DNA of 64,000 nt from Lachnoclostridium sp. An14 (GCF_002160755.1 NZ_NFLE01000023.1:1-64000); one strand, 5' to 3'; shown: positions 32,750 to 40,907, numbered from the stretch's first letter. The notes: generated by a model not told the origin, from the sequence alone. Program-made: numbers and translations.

Positions 32750-33196
32750 ATGTCTGAACAGACGAATCAGAACGCAAACCCGGCAGCTGGACAGGGAACA
32801 GGGGAAAAGACTTTTACGCAGGATGACGTGAACCGCATTGTGCAGGAACGGCTTGCAAAAGAGAAAGCCAAGAACAGCGGTGAAGCTGATTTTGCGAAAA
32901 GGGAACAGGAACTTGCACGGCGGGAACTTCATATGACCGCCAAGGAACTGTTATCAGAAAAAGGGTTGCCAGTGCAGTTGTTTGATGCTCTGAACTGCGC
33001 TGATGAAGAAACCATGAAAAAGAGCATTGGAACTATAGAAAAAATATTCAATGAATTAAAAGCGAATGCCGCAAAGCCGACACAGTTTAAGGGATTCCAG
33101 CCGGGCGGCGGAAATGCAAAGCCAACAGCGGAAGAAGCAGAAGATGCGGCACTTAGACAGGCTATGGGGCTAGCACTTAACAGAAAGGAAGCGTAA
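32750..33196 (+). CDS. Phage capsid scaffold protein (DUF4355-like)
   Basis: A 148-aa charged, helical protein (FTQDDVNRIVQERLAKEKAKN, KREQELARRELHMTAKELLSEKGLP) ending in a Gly/Lys/Ala-rich tail. This arrangement is typical of DUF4355 scaffolds encoded just before the major capsid protein in Gram-positive phages. AAGGGAG ribosome site. It starts the head module, 4 bp before the capsid gene. Confidence 0.8.
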   Translation: MSEQTNQNANPAAGQGTGEKTFTQDDVNRIVQERLAKEKAKNSGEADFAKREQELARRELHMTAKELLSEKGLPVQLFDALNCADEETMKKSIGTIEKIFNELKANAAKPTQFKGFQPGGGNAKPTAEEAEDAALRQAMGLALNRKEA

Positions 33197-33199
33197 AAC

Positions 33200-34045
33200 A
33201 TGGCTATAAATTTAGCAACGAAATTTTTGCCGTATGTGGATGAAAAATTCAGTACGGAAAGCAAAAAATCATTATTGACCAATCAGGATTTTGATTGGAC
33301 GGGGGCGCATACTGTCAAGGTGTATAAGATCAGCACTTCGGCTATGAACGACTACAACCGGAACACGCCGGACGGAATGACGGGTTCACGCTATGGCACT
33401 ATTAAAGACCTTGACGCAGCCACAGAGGAAATGACCTTGAAGAAGGATCGTTCCTTCACTTTCGCCATTGACAAGCTGGACACGGACGAAACGGCGCAGA
33501 ATTTACAGGCGGCTTCCGCACTGGAAAGGCAACTTCGTGAAGTGGTGATCCCGGAAGTGGACACTTACACTTACGGCGTGATGTGTGCCAATGCAGGGCA
33601 GAAACCCGCAGCAAAGGCACTCACCAAGGAGAACATTTATCTTGAAATCCTTGCCGGGAACAATGCACTTGACAATGCGGAAGTCCCGGAAACGGGGCGC
33701 ATTATCGTTGTTACGCCTGATGTGTATATGCTGATGAAGCAGTGCAAAGATATTACCATGGAAACGGATATAGGCAATGAATTAAGAATCAAAGGTGTTA
33801 TTGCCATGATTGACGGTGCTGCGGTTATCAAAGTACCCGCTAACCGCCTGCCGGAAAACTTCGGCTTTATGATTGCACATCCCTGTGCAACGGTAGCCCC
33901 TACCAAATTGGAGGACTACAAAATCCATGAAGACCCGCCGGGAATCAGCGGTTCACTGGTAGAAGGTCGAATTGCCTATGATGCCTTTGTTTTGGATAAT
34001 AAAGCAAAAGCTATTTACTATCAGGCACAGCCCGCAACGGAATAA
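33200..34045 (+). CDS. Phage major capsid protein
   Basis: A 281-aa shell protein with an N-arm (LATKFLPYVDEKFSTESKKSL), a beta-rich domain (VKVYKISTSAMNDYNRN, TEEMTLKKDRSFTFAIDKLD) and a C-terminal part (GRIIVVTPDVYMLMKQ, DGAAVIKVPANRLP). This resembles the coat proteins that follow DUF4355 scaffolds. The fold is probably HK97-like; no cleavage protease gene is nearby. It is the main reason to call the element capsid-encoding. Confidence 0.85.
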   Translation: MAINLATKFLPYVDEKFSTESKKSLLTNQDFDWTGAHTVKVYKISTSAMNDYNRNTPDGMTGSRYGTIKDLDAATEEMTLKKDRSFTFAIDKLDTDETAQNLQAASALERQLREVVIPEVDTYTYGVMCANAGQKPAAKALTKENIYLEILAGNNALDNAEVPETGRIIVVTPDVYMLMKQCKDITMETDIGNELRIKGVIAMIDGAAVIKVPANRLPENFGFMIAHPCATVAPTKLEDYKIHEDPPGISGSLVEGRIAYDAFVLDNKAKAIYYQAQPATE

Positions 34046-34055
34046 TTTATGAATT

Positions 34056-34092
34056 GCCCCGGACATTCCTTTTTTGGACTGTTCCGGGGTAT
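34056..34092 (+). other. Hairpin downstream of the capsid gene
   Basis: CCCCGGA and TCCGGGG arms with a T6-containing loop lie between the capsid gene and the next ORF. It may reduce read-through to the small genes, giving more capsid than downstream product. Confidence 0.45.
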
Positions 34093-34109
34093 TTTGAAAG
34101 GGCGAGAGA

Positions 34110-34379
34110 ATGAAACCAATAGATAGATTGATTATTAAGGCGAAAAAGAAATGCGGTGCTGATGGGCTTACGATTGCTTTTATATATCCATCGGATTCAG
34201 AGTCAGGAAAGTGGATTGCACGAGGTGATATTTGGAACGGCGTGTCAGGCAGCGGCATGACAAGTGCAATCTGTACTTGCCTATCTGTTGAAGATGCCTT
34301 ACAGGCGTTGGAAGAATTATCAGAAAAACACCCTAATAATAAAGATGTGCCGATAATCATTGAAAATTTGGATGGATAG
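34110..34379 (+). CDS. Hypothetical satellite protein
   Basis: An 89-aa protein (LIIKAKKKCGADGLTIAFIYP, then SAICTCLSVEDALQALEELSEKH) with an AAAGGG ribosome site. Alpha/beta character; no family recognised. Encoded within the head module. Confidence 0.65.
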   Translation: MKPIDRLIIKAKKKCGADGLTIAFIYPSDSESGKWIARGDIWNGVSGSGMTSAICTCLSVEDALQALEELSEKHPNNKDVPIIIENLDG

Positions 34380-34391
34380 GCAGGTGATTAT

Positions 34392-34604
34392 TTGGCAAGA
34401 AGAAAATCGTTGAAACTTGATACCCCGCAGGCAGTAAGAAAAGCCCTTGCAAGGATAGCGAATATGGTTTTGAATGGCGAACTGGATACTAAAACCGCAA
34501 ATAGTATTATCTTGGCTTGTAATGCTATTCTAAGCGGAATCAGAACGGATGAACAGGAAAAGAAACTTGCAGAACTGGAACAGATTTTGAACGAAAGGGA
34601 CTGA
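34392..34604 (+). CDS. Small helical satellite protein
   Basis: A 70-aa protein with TTG start after CAGGTGAT. It is wholly helical (DTPQAVRKALARIANMVLNG, TKTANSIILACNAILSGIR, EKKLAELEQILNERD). Similar small proteins occur in Gram-positive phages near packaging genes, but I cannot say that it is a small terminase. Confidence 0.65.
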   Translation: MARRKSLKLDTPQAVRKALARIANMVLNGELDTKTANSIILACNAILSGIRTDEQEKKLAELEQILNERD

Positions 34605-34610
34605 TGATAT

Positions 34611-34853
34611 ATGAGAGATTATGACAAATTCTATGAGAAAGAGCAGCCGGAAATCGTCATAGTAAAAAGCGGAGAACTGCGCCTGTTCCGCAATAGTCAG
34701 CGGTTGGGAGTATCTAAGCCGTCATGGTCGAATAGTGAAGGGGTGCATATGGGAAAGACAGTCACTATTGATTTGGCAGCCAATAAAGGCAATCAGGAAA
34801 TGATTGAATTTTTTGAACATGTCATTGAACTGTTAAGGGAGCGAAGTAAATGA
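34611..34853 (+). CDS. Hypothetical satellite protein
   Basis: An 80-aa protein (EQPEIVIVKSGELRLFRNSQRLG, then MIEFFEHVIELLRERS). The start is 6 bp after the preceding stop, and the stop overlaps the MuF start as ATGA. No family recognised. Confidence 0.65.
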   Translation: MRDYDKFYEKEQPEIVIVKSGELRLFRNSQRLGVSKPSWSNSEGVHMGKTVTIDLAANKGNQEMIEFFEHVIELLRERSK

Positions 34854-35902
34854 AATCTAAAGAATATTGGAAAGAACGCTTTAAGTTGATGGAAGAAAGG
34901 GCACATCAGATAGGCCTTGAATGCTTTGCGGATATTGAAAGACAGTATCGAAAGGCGCAACGACAGATTGAAGCGCAGATTCGTGCGTGGTATCAGAGAT
35001 TTGCCGACAATAACCAGATTTCCCTTGCGGATGCCCGCAGGATGCTGACCAAGAAGGAACTGGAAGAACTGAAATGGGATGTCAACGAGTATATCCGATA
35101 TGGGGAAGAAAATGCGGTCAATGGGACTTGGATGAAGCAGCTGGAAAACGCATCTGCCCGGTATCATATCAGCAGGCTTGAAGCAATCCAGTTGCAGATG
35201 CAACAGAGCCTTGAAGTCATGTTTGGGAACCAGCTTGACAGCATTGATTCCACCATGCGGGACATCTACAAGTCAGGGTACTATCACACGGCCTTTGAGA
35301 TTCAGAAAGGCGTGGGGATTGGCTGGGACTTTGGCACGCTGGATGAAAAGCACATTTCCAAGGTTATCAACAAGCCTTGGGCCGTAGATGGGAAGAACTT
35401 TTCTGAAAGGGTATGGTCAAACCGTCAGAAGTTGGTTAATGAACTGAACAATGAACTGACCAAGAACATCATCTTAGGCCAAGACCCGCAGAAAGCCATT
35501 GATGCCATATCCAAGCGGATGAATGTGTCAAAGAATGTTGCTGGGCGTCTTGTGATGACAGAAGAAGCCTTTTTTCATAACGCAGCACGAAAAGATTGCT
35601 ATGATGAATTGGATGTTGAACAGTATGAAATAGTCATTTCTTATGATGAACACACTTGTGACATTTGCCAAAGTATGGACGGAAAGCATTTTCCCAAGTC
35701 GCAGTGGGAAGTGGGCGTCACTGCCCCGCCTTTTCATGTCTGGTGCAGGTGTGACACAGTACCGTACTTTGATGATGACTTTGATGACATCGGTGAGCGG
35801 GCCGCAAGAGACAAAAACGGAAAAACAATATTTATTCCTGCCAATATGACTTATGAGGAATGGAAAAAGACGTTTGCGATTAATGATGAATCGGGTACTT
35901 AA
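34850..35902 (+). CDS. MuF-type minor head (head morphogenesis) protein
   Basis: A 350-aa protein with a long helical N-terminal region and the phage Mu gpF-like C-terminal domain: RLVMTEEAFFHNAARKD, DEHTCDICQSMDGKHFP and TAPPFHVWCRCDTVPYFDDDF, including the Cys/His set typical of this family. These proteins sit in the procapsid near the portal and assist assembly or DNA handling. In phages the gene normally lies between portal and scaffold; here it is last, and no portal is found. Translation is coupled to the upstream ORF by ATGA. Confidence 0.85.
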   Translation: MKSKEYWKERFKLMEERAHQIGLECFADIERQYRKAQRQIEAQIRAWYQRFADNNQISLADARRMLTKKELEELKWDVNEYIRYGEENAVNGTWMKQLENASARYHISRLEAIQLQMQQSLEVMFGNQLDSIDSTMRDIYKSGYYHTAFEIQKGVGIGWDFGTLDEKHISKVINKPWAVDGKNFSERVWSNRQKLVNELNNELTKNIILGQDPQKAIDAISKRMNVSKNVAGRLVMTEEAFFHNAARKDCYDELDVEQYEIVISYDEHTCDICQSMDGKHFPKSQWEVGVTAPPFHVWCRCDTVPYFDDDFDDIGERAARDKNGKTIFIPANMTYEEWKKTFAINDESGT

Positions 35903-35942
35903 ATCTCTCTGGGTCTATTCCCCACAGTTCTGCTTCGGGGTA

Positions 35943-35978
35943 GTCCATTAAGCGTGATGAAATGGACGGTGCTTTTTT
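35943..35978 (+). terminator. Terminator at the end of the head module
   Basis: GTCCATT and AATGGAC pair, followed by GGTGC and T6. The rest of 35979-36199 is AT-rich, gene-free right-end DNA with GTTCAGCGT/ACGCTGAAC arms (36091-36159) and one arm-type repeat. Confidence 0.65.
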
Positions 35979-36137
35979 CGTACATGGATAAATTATCATT
36001 GAAGCCTTAAAAACCTGTATATGGGCTTTATATGAGTTGTCAGCGGTATAGAAACATGGTAAAATGTAGGTGTGATTCTAATAATGGTTCAGCGTGTTCA
36101 GACGGTCACGTTGCTACAACAGATTGAATTGTTCACT

Positions 36138-36151
36138 GGTAATACACAAAT
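36138..36151 (+). repeat. Integrase arm-type repeat, right end
   Basis: Exact copy of the 14-mer at 26985-26998. Confidence 0.6.
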
Positions 36152-36199
36152 ACGCTGAACAATATCGGAAAATCAAGGGTTTTTAGCTATATACTGTTT

Positions 36200-36239
36200 C
36201 GATTGAGGAAGCGGCGAAGGCTGGGAAGTTCTAAGAAAT
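36200..36239 (+). repeat. attR: 40-bp direct repeat (also attL of a second, decayed element)
   Basis: Identical to 26840-26879. To its right lie the arm-type repeats and integrase relic of another element, so this copy is the junction between two tandem insertions. Confidence 0.88.
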
Positions 36240-36298
36240 GCCCATTTTATAAGGGTTTCTGAATTTCTGAGGTGTGCTGAAATGGTGTGAAAATCAGT

Positions 36299-36335
36299 GC
36301 GTAGCACACAGGCAGCGCACGCGTAGCACACAAAT
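36299..36335 (+). repeat. Arm-type repeats of the second element
   Basis: GTAGCACACAGG, GCAGCGCAC and GTAGCACACAAAT. They resemble the TAATACACA repeats of the intact element in phrasing and position, but not in exact sequence. Confidence 0.5.
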
Positions 36336-36361
36336 AGAATGAATGATTGATTTGAATGGAT

Positions 36362-36402
36362 AAGAGATGTTTCCTGAGATTTTCTGAGTGAAACATCTCT
36401 TA
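36362..36402 (-). terminator. Terminator of the relic integrase
   Basis: AAGAGATGTTTC and GAAACATCTCTT form a 12-bp stem, in the same place relative to the relic as the terminator of the intact integrase. Confidence 0.65.
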
Positions 36403-36483
36403 TTTTGTTATCCTGCATATTTCTTTGTGGAGCTGTTCCATAGTTCTGTGAGTGTAGGTTTTTTCTGTAATGTCTGTGATGGT
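36400..36483 (-). pseudogene. Relic tyrosine integrase C-terminus
   Basis: The minus strand encodes about 27 residues, ITDITEKTYTHRTMEQLHKE and a short tail, aligning with VEDITEKTYTHRTIEDLHRE of the intact integrase and including the Tyr nucleophile. Homology stops at a hairpin GGTACGCT-TAT-AGCGTACC (36481-36499), the probable deletion joint. From there to 36681 I see no gene. Confidence 0.8.
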
Positions 36484-36681
36484 ACGCTTATAGCGTACCA
36501 CCTCAAACCTCTGGCCCAACAAAACCAAGCCGCAAAGTTACGTGCAAAGCAGCCGAAAACATATTCTCATATAAAGGATATAAGAAAATCAAGAGACTGC
36601 ACCGGATGTATGTTTGTTGCGCACACTTTTCAGGTGTTCCTTACCGCAAATTGTGCTATACTTGTATTAGAGGTGATACAC

Positions 36682-36966
36682 ATGGCAGCAGCGAATGAGG
36701 CTATTTTAAGCAATGAAAAGAATTTTACCGTTTTTCGTTACGGGAGACATACGATTCGTTTCAGAGCGCCGTATTCCCTTGAGTATTATACTGAGGTAAA
36801 AGAGTGGGATCATGGCTATCTTGTCGTTATGGCTAAGTACAGGCACAGGGATCAGGAGGAAGAAGAATATATTGACCTGCCTCCTATCTTGGAAAATTTA
36901 TATTTTGATTCAGAAACGTTTTTGGCCCCGATTGAGAAGGTGAAGGTAGTAAATGATAGATATTAG
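36682..36966 (+). CDS. Hypothetical protein, first of an overlapping trio
   Basis: A 94-aa beta-rich protein (NEKNFTVFRYGRHTIRFRAPYSLEYY, then a stretch of acidic residues and YIDLPPILENLYF). ATG 36682 follows AGAGGTGATA. Its end overlaps the next ORF by 14 bp. The longer frame from 36388 runs through the integrase relic and is not used. Family not recognised with confidence; such small proteins accompany DUF4160 genes. Confidence 0.7.
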   Translation: MAAANEAILSNEKNFTVFRYGRHTIRFRAPYSLEYYTEVKEWDHGYLVVMAKYRHRDQEEEEYIDLPPILENLYFDSETFLAPIEKVKVVNDRY

Positions 36967-37192
36967 AAAAGTAGCAGATGCAGCCGATATGATTGTTAAT
37001 GGGTATGCTTTTACACAAGGCGAGGAAGGCTGCCGGGTTTTGAACCTGAACCGACCAGATAAGGCAGTTGTACTTTCAAAGTCAGGCGAAGTGCTGGAAA
37101 CGAGTATGGATGATATTGAAATACAAATTGTAAAGGGATATTTTGAAAAAAACAGACAATTCATGGAGGGATGGGATGCCGAAGTATTATGA
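36953..37192 (+). CDS. Hypothetical protein, second of the trio (DUF2442-like size)
   Basis: A 79-aa protein (MIDIRKVADAADMIVNGYAF, CRVLNLNRPDKAVVLSKSGEVLETSMDDIE). Length and pattern are compatible with the small partners of DUF4160 proteins. It overlaps both neighbours (14 and 17 bp), implying coupled translation in one transcript. Confidence 0.65.
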   Translation: MIDIRKVADAADMIVNGYAFTQGEEGCRVLNLNRPDKAVVLSKSGEVLETSMDDIEIQIVKGYFEKNRQFMEGWDAEVL

Positions 37193-37460
37193 GTTTAAAG
37201 TGTCTGGATATTATCTGTATTTTACATCCCACTGTGTAATTGAATGTATGCACGTCCATGCGAGTGATAGAAAGCTGACAGAAGCAGGCTCGGCGAAGTT
37301 TTTCGTCAGGGAAAACGGAGATGCCGTTTTGCAGAACAGGGGAATTTTGAAGGACAGAGAAATTCGCATTATACAAGGATTTATCAAACAGAATTATCAG
37401 GAAATGTATCTGAAATGGGCAGAATACAGTTCAGAAGGATTTTACAACGATTATTTATAA
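37176..37460 (+). CDS. DUF4160 family protein
   Basis: A 94-aa protein with the family sequence MPKYYEFKVSGYYLYFTSHC, HVHASDRKLTEAGSAKFFV and EIRIIQGFIKQNYQEMYLKW. DUF4160 genes usually sit beside DUF2442-type genes and have been suspected to be toxin-antitoxin-like, without biochemical proof known to me. ATG 37176 has GGAGGG upstream. Confidence 0.75.
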   Translation: MPKYYEFKVSGYYLYFTSHCVIECMHVHASDRKLTEAGSAKFFVRENGDAVLQNRGILKDREIRIIQGFIKQNYQEMYLKWAEYSSEGFYNDYL

Positions 37461-37534
37461 ATTTGCAGTGATTGATATTCAACAGTTCAGAGCAGTATAT
37501 CCGTAGCGTACAACCAACCATCCCCATTTTGACT

Positions 37535-37580
37535 CCTCAAAAAATGGAGCAGGCCGCCCTCCCGCTGCCTGCTCCCATTT
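37535..37580 (-). terminator. Terminator of the YD-repeat protein genes
   Basis: On the minus strand, GGAGCAGGC and GCCTGCTCC pair and are followed by ATTTTTTG. It lies in a pyrimidine-rich, gene-free stretch (37461-37659). Confidence 0.7.
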
Positions 37581-37659
37581 CATATCCATTCATTCCATCA
37601 TATCCACTGGAATCCACTCCGTCTCATTCCATTCTGTCCCATATCCTATGTAGTTCCGT

Positions 37660-39414
37660 TTATCCCATCCAACCCGTCTCTAAATACGTCTCCACCCGGG
37701 TTTCCAGCTCCGAGCTGCGATTCCAATACTCCAAATCACCAGCCAGAACCCGTTCTTCCGTATTTCCGTCCCGGTAGGAAATCCGGTGGCGGTAGACGGG
37801 ATTGTCGCCGGTGTAGTCCGCTTCCAGCATTTCCTGGGCGATGTCCCCGGTGCTGTAGGTGATGGTGGAGCGGGAGAGCGTCCAGCTCTCCTCGTCCAGG
37901 CGGGAGAGGGACTGGCCGCCGTTATAGGTAACGTCCTCCTGATATTGATAGAAATCCCCGTCCCCGTCGTAGTCCGACCAGTAGCGGGTGACGGCGGACA
38001 TTCCGTTTGCCCTGGTTTCTGTGGAATCGGTCAAGGTGCCGGTGTCATCATACTGGTAGGTCACCACCGTGTCCCCGGTGCCGTCGGAATAGCTGGTGAC
38101 CTTCCTGGCGGGCAGACCGTCTTCCCGGTACTCCCAGACCGTGGTCTCCGTCCGGCCGTCTGGTTTAGTCACGGTCTGAGAAAGGGGCGAGTGGCTGGCG
38201 TTATAGCGGGACACGGTCACCGCGCCGTCCGCAGAGCGGCTGGTGGAGGTATAGCTGCCGTCTTCGCTGTAGAGGATCTCCTGGGAGGAGGTGGGGCCGT
38301 TTTCGTCTCCGTCTTCGGAACGGTAAGAGAGGTAGGCCCCGTCCGCGTCCCTGGTGGAATACTCCGTACAGGAGTAAGCGCCGTCCGCTGCCTCCGTCCG
38401 GGAATAGGTGGAGGTGATGCCCACCTGGGAAACGGTTCTGGACGTGGTCATCGTTCCCAGCTCGTCGGTGGAAATGATTTCCTCCATGCCTGGGGAGCGG
38501 GTGTTACGGGTGTCGGCGATGAGCCGGCCGGATTCCCCGTCCCGTTTCACATAGTAGGAGAGCAGGCCGTCCCGGTCATAGGAGTATTCCTCCACGGTGG
38601 AGGCGTCCCCAAAGAAGGAAATCTTCTTCGTGACCTGAAGGTCGTCAGGCCGGTGCCAGGATTCTTCCTTCGTCTGATTTCCGGATGGGGAGGTGGAGGT
38701 GACCAGAAGGCGGAAAGCGGCGGCCGGGCCAGTTCCCTCGCTTGAGAGCGTCCGCTCCTTTAAGATTCCCGTCTGAGCGGTATAGGCGGCGTCGTAATAA
38801 GAGAGAAGTTCGCCGTTTTCCCCGTAAACGCTTTCTCCCTGCGCCCAGCTGCCGTCGGAGGAGACGGTGCGCTCCGTGAGCAGCTGTCCCGTTTCATTGT
38901 AGGTGTAGTCCGTTTGGGTGGTGATTCCGTCCACGGAGACGGTCACTTCCTTTGTGGGAGAGAGCAGGCTGTCTCCCCAGGTCTCCTGCTGCTCCCAGGT
39001 CCCGTCCCCGTATTCGGTGGTGGTGCGGTAGTAGCTGCGGGGAGAAACGTCCCTCTGTATAGACTCATAGGTGTAGGTGGTATTGGTCTCTGCGTCATAA
39101 TAGACGGACTGTTCCGAGACGGCGTCCCCGTTTTCCCCGTAAGAGCGGGTGATGGTGCGGGTGGAACCGTCCCGGTAGCGGTCTGCCGTGACCGTATTGT
39201 TGCCGTTTTGATCGTATTGATATTCCGTTACTTCCCTGGTGCCGTCGTCGTACTCCGTAGTGATCCTGGAAACCTGTTTTTCCTGAGCCATGGCCGTGAT
39301 GGAAAAGCAGGGAAACGCCGTCGCGGAGAAGGCGAGAACCGCCGCAGCGGCGAGAGCTGCCGCTCTGGGAGCCCGTACCGGACAGAGGAAAAGGGGATGA
39401 TTCATTTTTTTCAT
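37660..39414 (-). CDS. Secreted YD-repeat-like protein, paralogue A
   Basis: A 584-aa exported protein with a signal peptide (AAALAAAAVLAFSATAFPCF, cleavage near AMA). The body is built of about 20 short beta-hairpin repeats of the form T-x-Y-x-YD-x-x-G (TEYQYDQNGN, YSYDRDGLLSYY, VTYQYDDTGTL), similar to RHS/wall-associated YD repeats, but without an RHS core or toxin tip. The C-terminal block YSTGDIAQEMLEADYTG plus RDGNTEERVL recurs in paralogue B, 33 bp upstream. There is no sorting signal or membrane anchor, so it is probably released or non-covalently bound. Function unknown. Confidence 0.75.
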   Translation of the reverse strand: MKKMNHPLFLCPVRAPRAAALAAAAVLAFSATAFPCFSITAMAQEKQVSRITTEYDDGTREVTEYQYDQNGNNTVTADRYRDGSTRTITRSYGENGDAVSEQSVYYDAETNTTYTYESIQRDVSPRSYYRTTTEYGDGTWEQQETWGDSLLSPTKEVTVSVDGITTQTDYTYNETGQLLTERTVSSDGSWAQGESVYGENGELLSYYDAAYTAQTGILKERTLSSEGTGPAAAFRLLVTSTSPSGNQTKEESWHRPDDLQVTKKISFFGDASTVEEYSYDRDGLLSYYVKRDGESGRLIADTRNTRSPGMEEIISTDELGTMTTSRTVSQVGITSTYSRTEAADGAYSCTEYSTRDADGAYLSYRSEDGDENGPTSSQEILYSEDGSYTSTSRSADGAVTVSRYNASHSPLSQTVTKPDGRTETTVWEYREDGLPARKVTSYSDGTGDTVVTYQYDDTGTLTDSTETRANGMSAVTRYWSDYDGDGDFYQYQEDVTYNGGQSLSRLDEESWTLSRSTITYSTGDIAQEMLEADYTGDNPVYRHRISYRDGNTEERVLAGDLEYWNRSSELETRVETYLETGWMG

Positions 39415-39447
39415 TTCATATGCTCCTTCCTGTCATCTGGGCGCTGG

Positions 39448-40677
39448 TCAGCCGGCGTTCCAGGATGTTTCCGCGTAGTCCGCCAGCCGGCCGATGATTT
39501 CCATCAGGCGGAAGTTGCGCTCCGTGTCGTTGATCAGGATTTCTTCCTTCACGGTGCCGTCCCGGTAAACGGTCCTAAGCTTGGATCCCCCGTCAATGCC
39601 CTCGTCCACTTCCAAAATTTCCTGAGCCACGTCCCCGTGACTGTAGGTGATCAGATACTGGGCCAGGCCCGGTTCCGGATTCGCCTCGGAGAGGACGGCA
39701 GTGCGGCCGTTGGAAAGGCGGAGCTCCGCCACGTCCTCCTGTTCCATAAAGGTGAGGAAATGATTTCCGTCTTCCGTATCGGAGAAGGTGAGAAACTCCC
39801 CGTCCCAGCCGGAAATGGAAAAGGATTTCCCGGTATCGGTGGTGATGGAGGCAGACGCTCTGCTGTCGTCCACTCTCCAGGCGCCGGAGACGGCGGGCTG
39901 ATCCCCTCTGGCAAGCTGGGAGGAGAGTGTTTCCCCGTCCGCGTTCCCCGTCAGCAGGAAGGAAAGGCCGTCCGCGGTGCGCAGGGAAAGGGAGGAAGTG
40001 CCATCCCCTTGTGTTTCCATGTGGAAATTGCCGCTGCGGCCGTCGCCGTAGTCCACGGAGTAGTCCAGAACCGTGAAAAATCCCCCTGCGTCCATAAGGG
40101 ATGTGTCATCCAGATACAGGCTGCCCAGGTACATGGCAAAGGGATTGGCGGTGGACCAGGCCATGGTGCGGGTGGAGCCGTCTGTTCGGGAGATGTTCAC
40201 TTCCAGGGAAAAGCTGCCGTCCTCCCCCAGGGAATCCCGCGACTGGCAGAGCGTTCCCAGGTAGTCCTGTTCCCGGGAGAGGGTGCTGCCGTCTTCCCCG
40301 TAAGAAGTGGTTCTCTCCAGGAGCACCGTGCCGTCCTCCCTCGTTTTCACGTAATGGGTGACGTTTCCGCTGCCGTCGTAGGTGGATTCCTCGGTGATCC
40401 GGGAGGTCCCGGAGGAGGAAACGGTCTGTTTCCACTGAGGCAGGCCGTTTTCCCCATAGGTGGTGGAGGTGCTGGTGCGGGAGCCGTCGGCCATGGCCTG
40501 CGTTTCCCGGATCAGGTTTCCGCTGCTGTCATAGACGTACTCTGTCTGATCCCTGGTGCCGTCGGTGTACTCCGTGGTGATGGTGGTAGGATTGGCTGCC
40601 AGGGCCGGAAAGGCCGGCTGGACGGCCAGGGCAAGGGCCAAGGCCGCCGCCGCGCCCCTGCTGATACACGTTTTCAT
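39448..40677 (-). CDS. Secreted YD-repeat-like protein, paralogue B
   Basis: A 409-aa exported protein; signal peptide ALALALAVQPAFPALAA. It shares with paralogue A the opening ITTEYTDGTRDQTEYVYDSSGN and the closing YSHGDVAQEILEVD...RDGTVKEEIL; the middle differs and has fewer repeats. ATG 40677 has AAGGAGATGAGG upstream, so the longer frame to 40782 is not used. It is first in a two-gene leftward operon. Tandem paralogy with conserved ends and variable middles suggests a surface or secreted binding role. Confidence 0.75.
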   Translation of the reverse strand: MKTCISRGAAAALALALAVQPAFPALAANPTTITTEYTDGTRDQTEYVYDSSGNLIRETQAMADGSRTSTSTTYGENGLPQWKQTVSSSGTSRITEESTYDGSGNVTHYVKTREDGTVLLERTTSYGEDGSTLSREQDYLGTLCQSRDSLGEDGSFSLEVNISRTDGSTRTMAWSTANPFAMYLGSLYLDDTSLMDAGGFFTVLDYSVDYGDGRSGNFHMETQGDGTSSLSLRTADGLSFLLTGNADGETLSSQLARGDQPAVSGAWRVDDSRASASITTDTGKSFSISGWDGEFLTFSDTEDGNHFLTFMEQEDVAELRLSNGRTAVLSEANPEPGLAQYLITYSHGDVAQEILEVDEGIDGGSKLRTVYRDGTVKEEILINDTERNFRLMEIIGRLADYAETSWNAG

Positions 40678-40907
40678 ATTCCTCATCTCCTTATACTGTG
40701 AAAACATGAAAATTGGGAACCGTTCCGCCGTGCCATTTATCCTGTTGCGACCGCCGCAGAGCCGGCTGACGGGAAATGTCATGGGCCGTCAAAGGATTCC
40801 TGCCGGGCGTCCGTCCCATAGAAATATAGGAAAAAACATCCCTTAAGGAACCGGCTCCCCGCGGCGTTTTGCCCTATGGTTCCCCATGGCGGAACGGCAG
40901 TGGAAAA

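Larger units (their letters stand above)
26840..36239. mobile_element. Integrated 9.4-kb capsid-encoding phage-satellite-like element
   Basis: Bounded by a 40-bp direct repeat at the 3' end of the GGGtGRT gene. In order: integrase (-), repressor (-), three operators, Cro-like HTH (+), two small ORFs, VapE-type primase-helicase, iteron origin, three small ORFs, an attenuated leader, scaffold, major capsid protein, three small ORFs, MuF-type head protein. Portal, large terminase, protease, tail and lysis genes are not seen. The int/repressor/primase/ori order is that of phage-inducible chromosomal islands, and the head genes recall capsid-forming PICIs. A deletion-remnant prophage is the alternative. 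Confidence 0.75.

Noticed and set aside
36388-36681. N-terminal extension of the 94-aa ORF starting at 36388
   Set aside because: It reads antisense through the relic integrase and its terminator; ATG 36682 has the ribosome site.
37786-40701. Two long open frames (319 and 595 codons) on the plus strand
   Set aside because: They lie antisense to the two YD-repeat genes, which have signal peptides, ribosome sites and recognisable repeats. The plus-strand products are Gly/Val/Arg-rich with no family features, a by-product of GC-rich codons.
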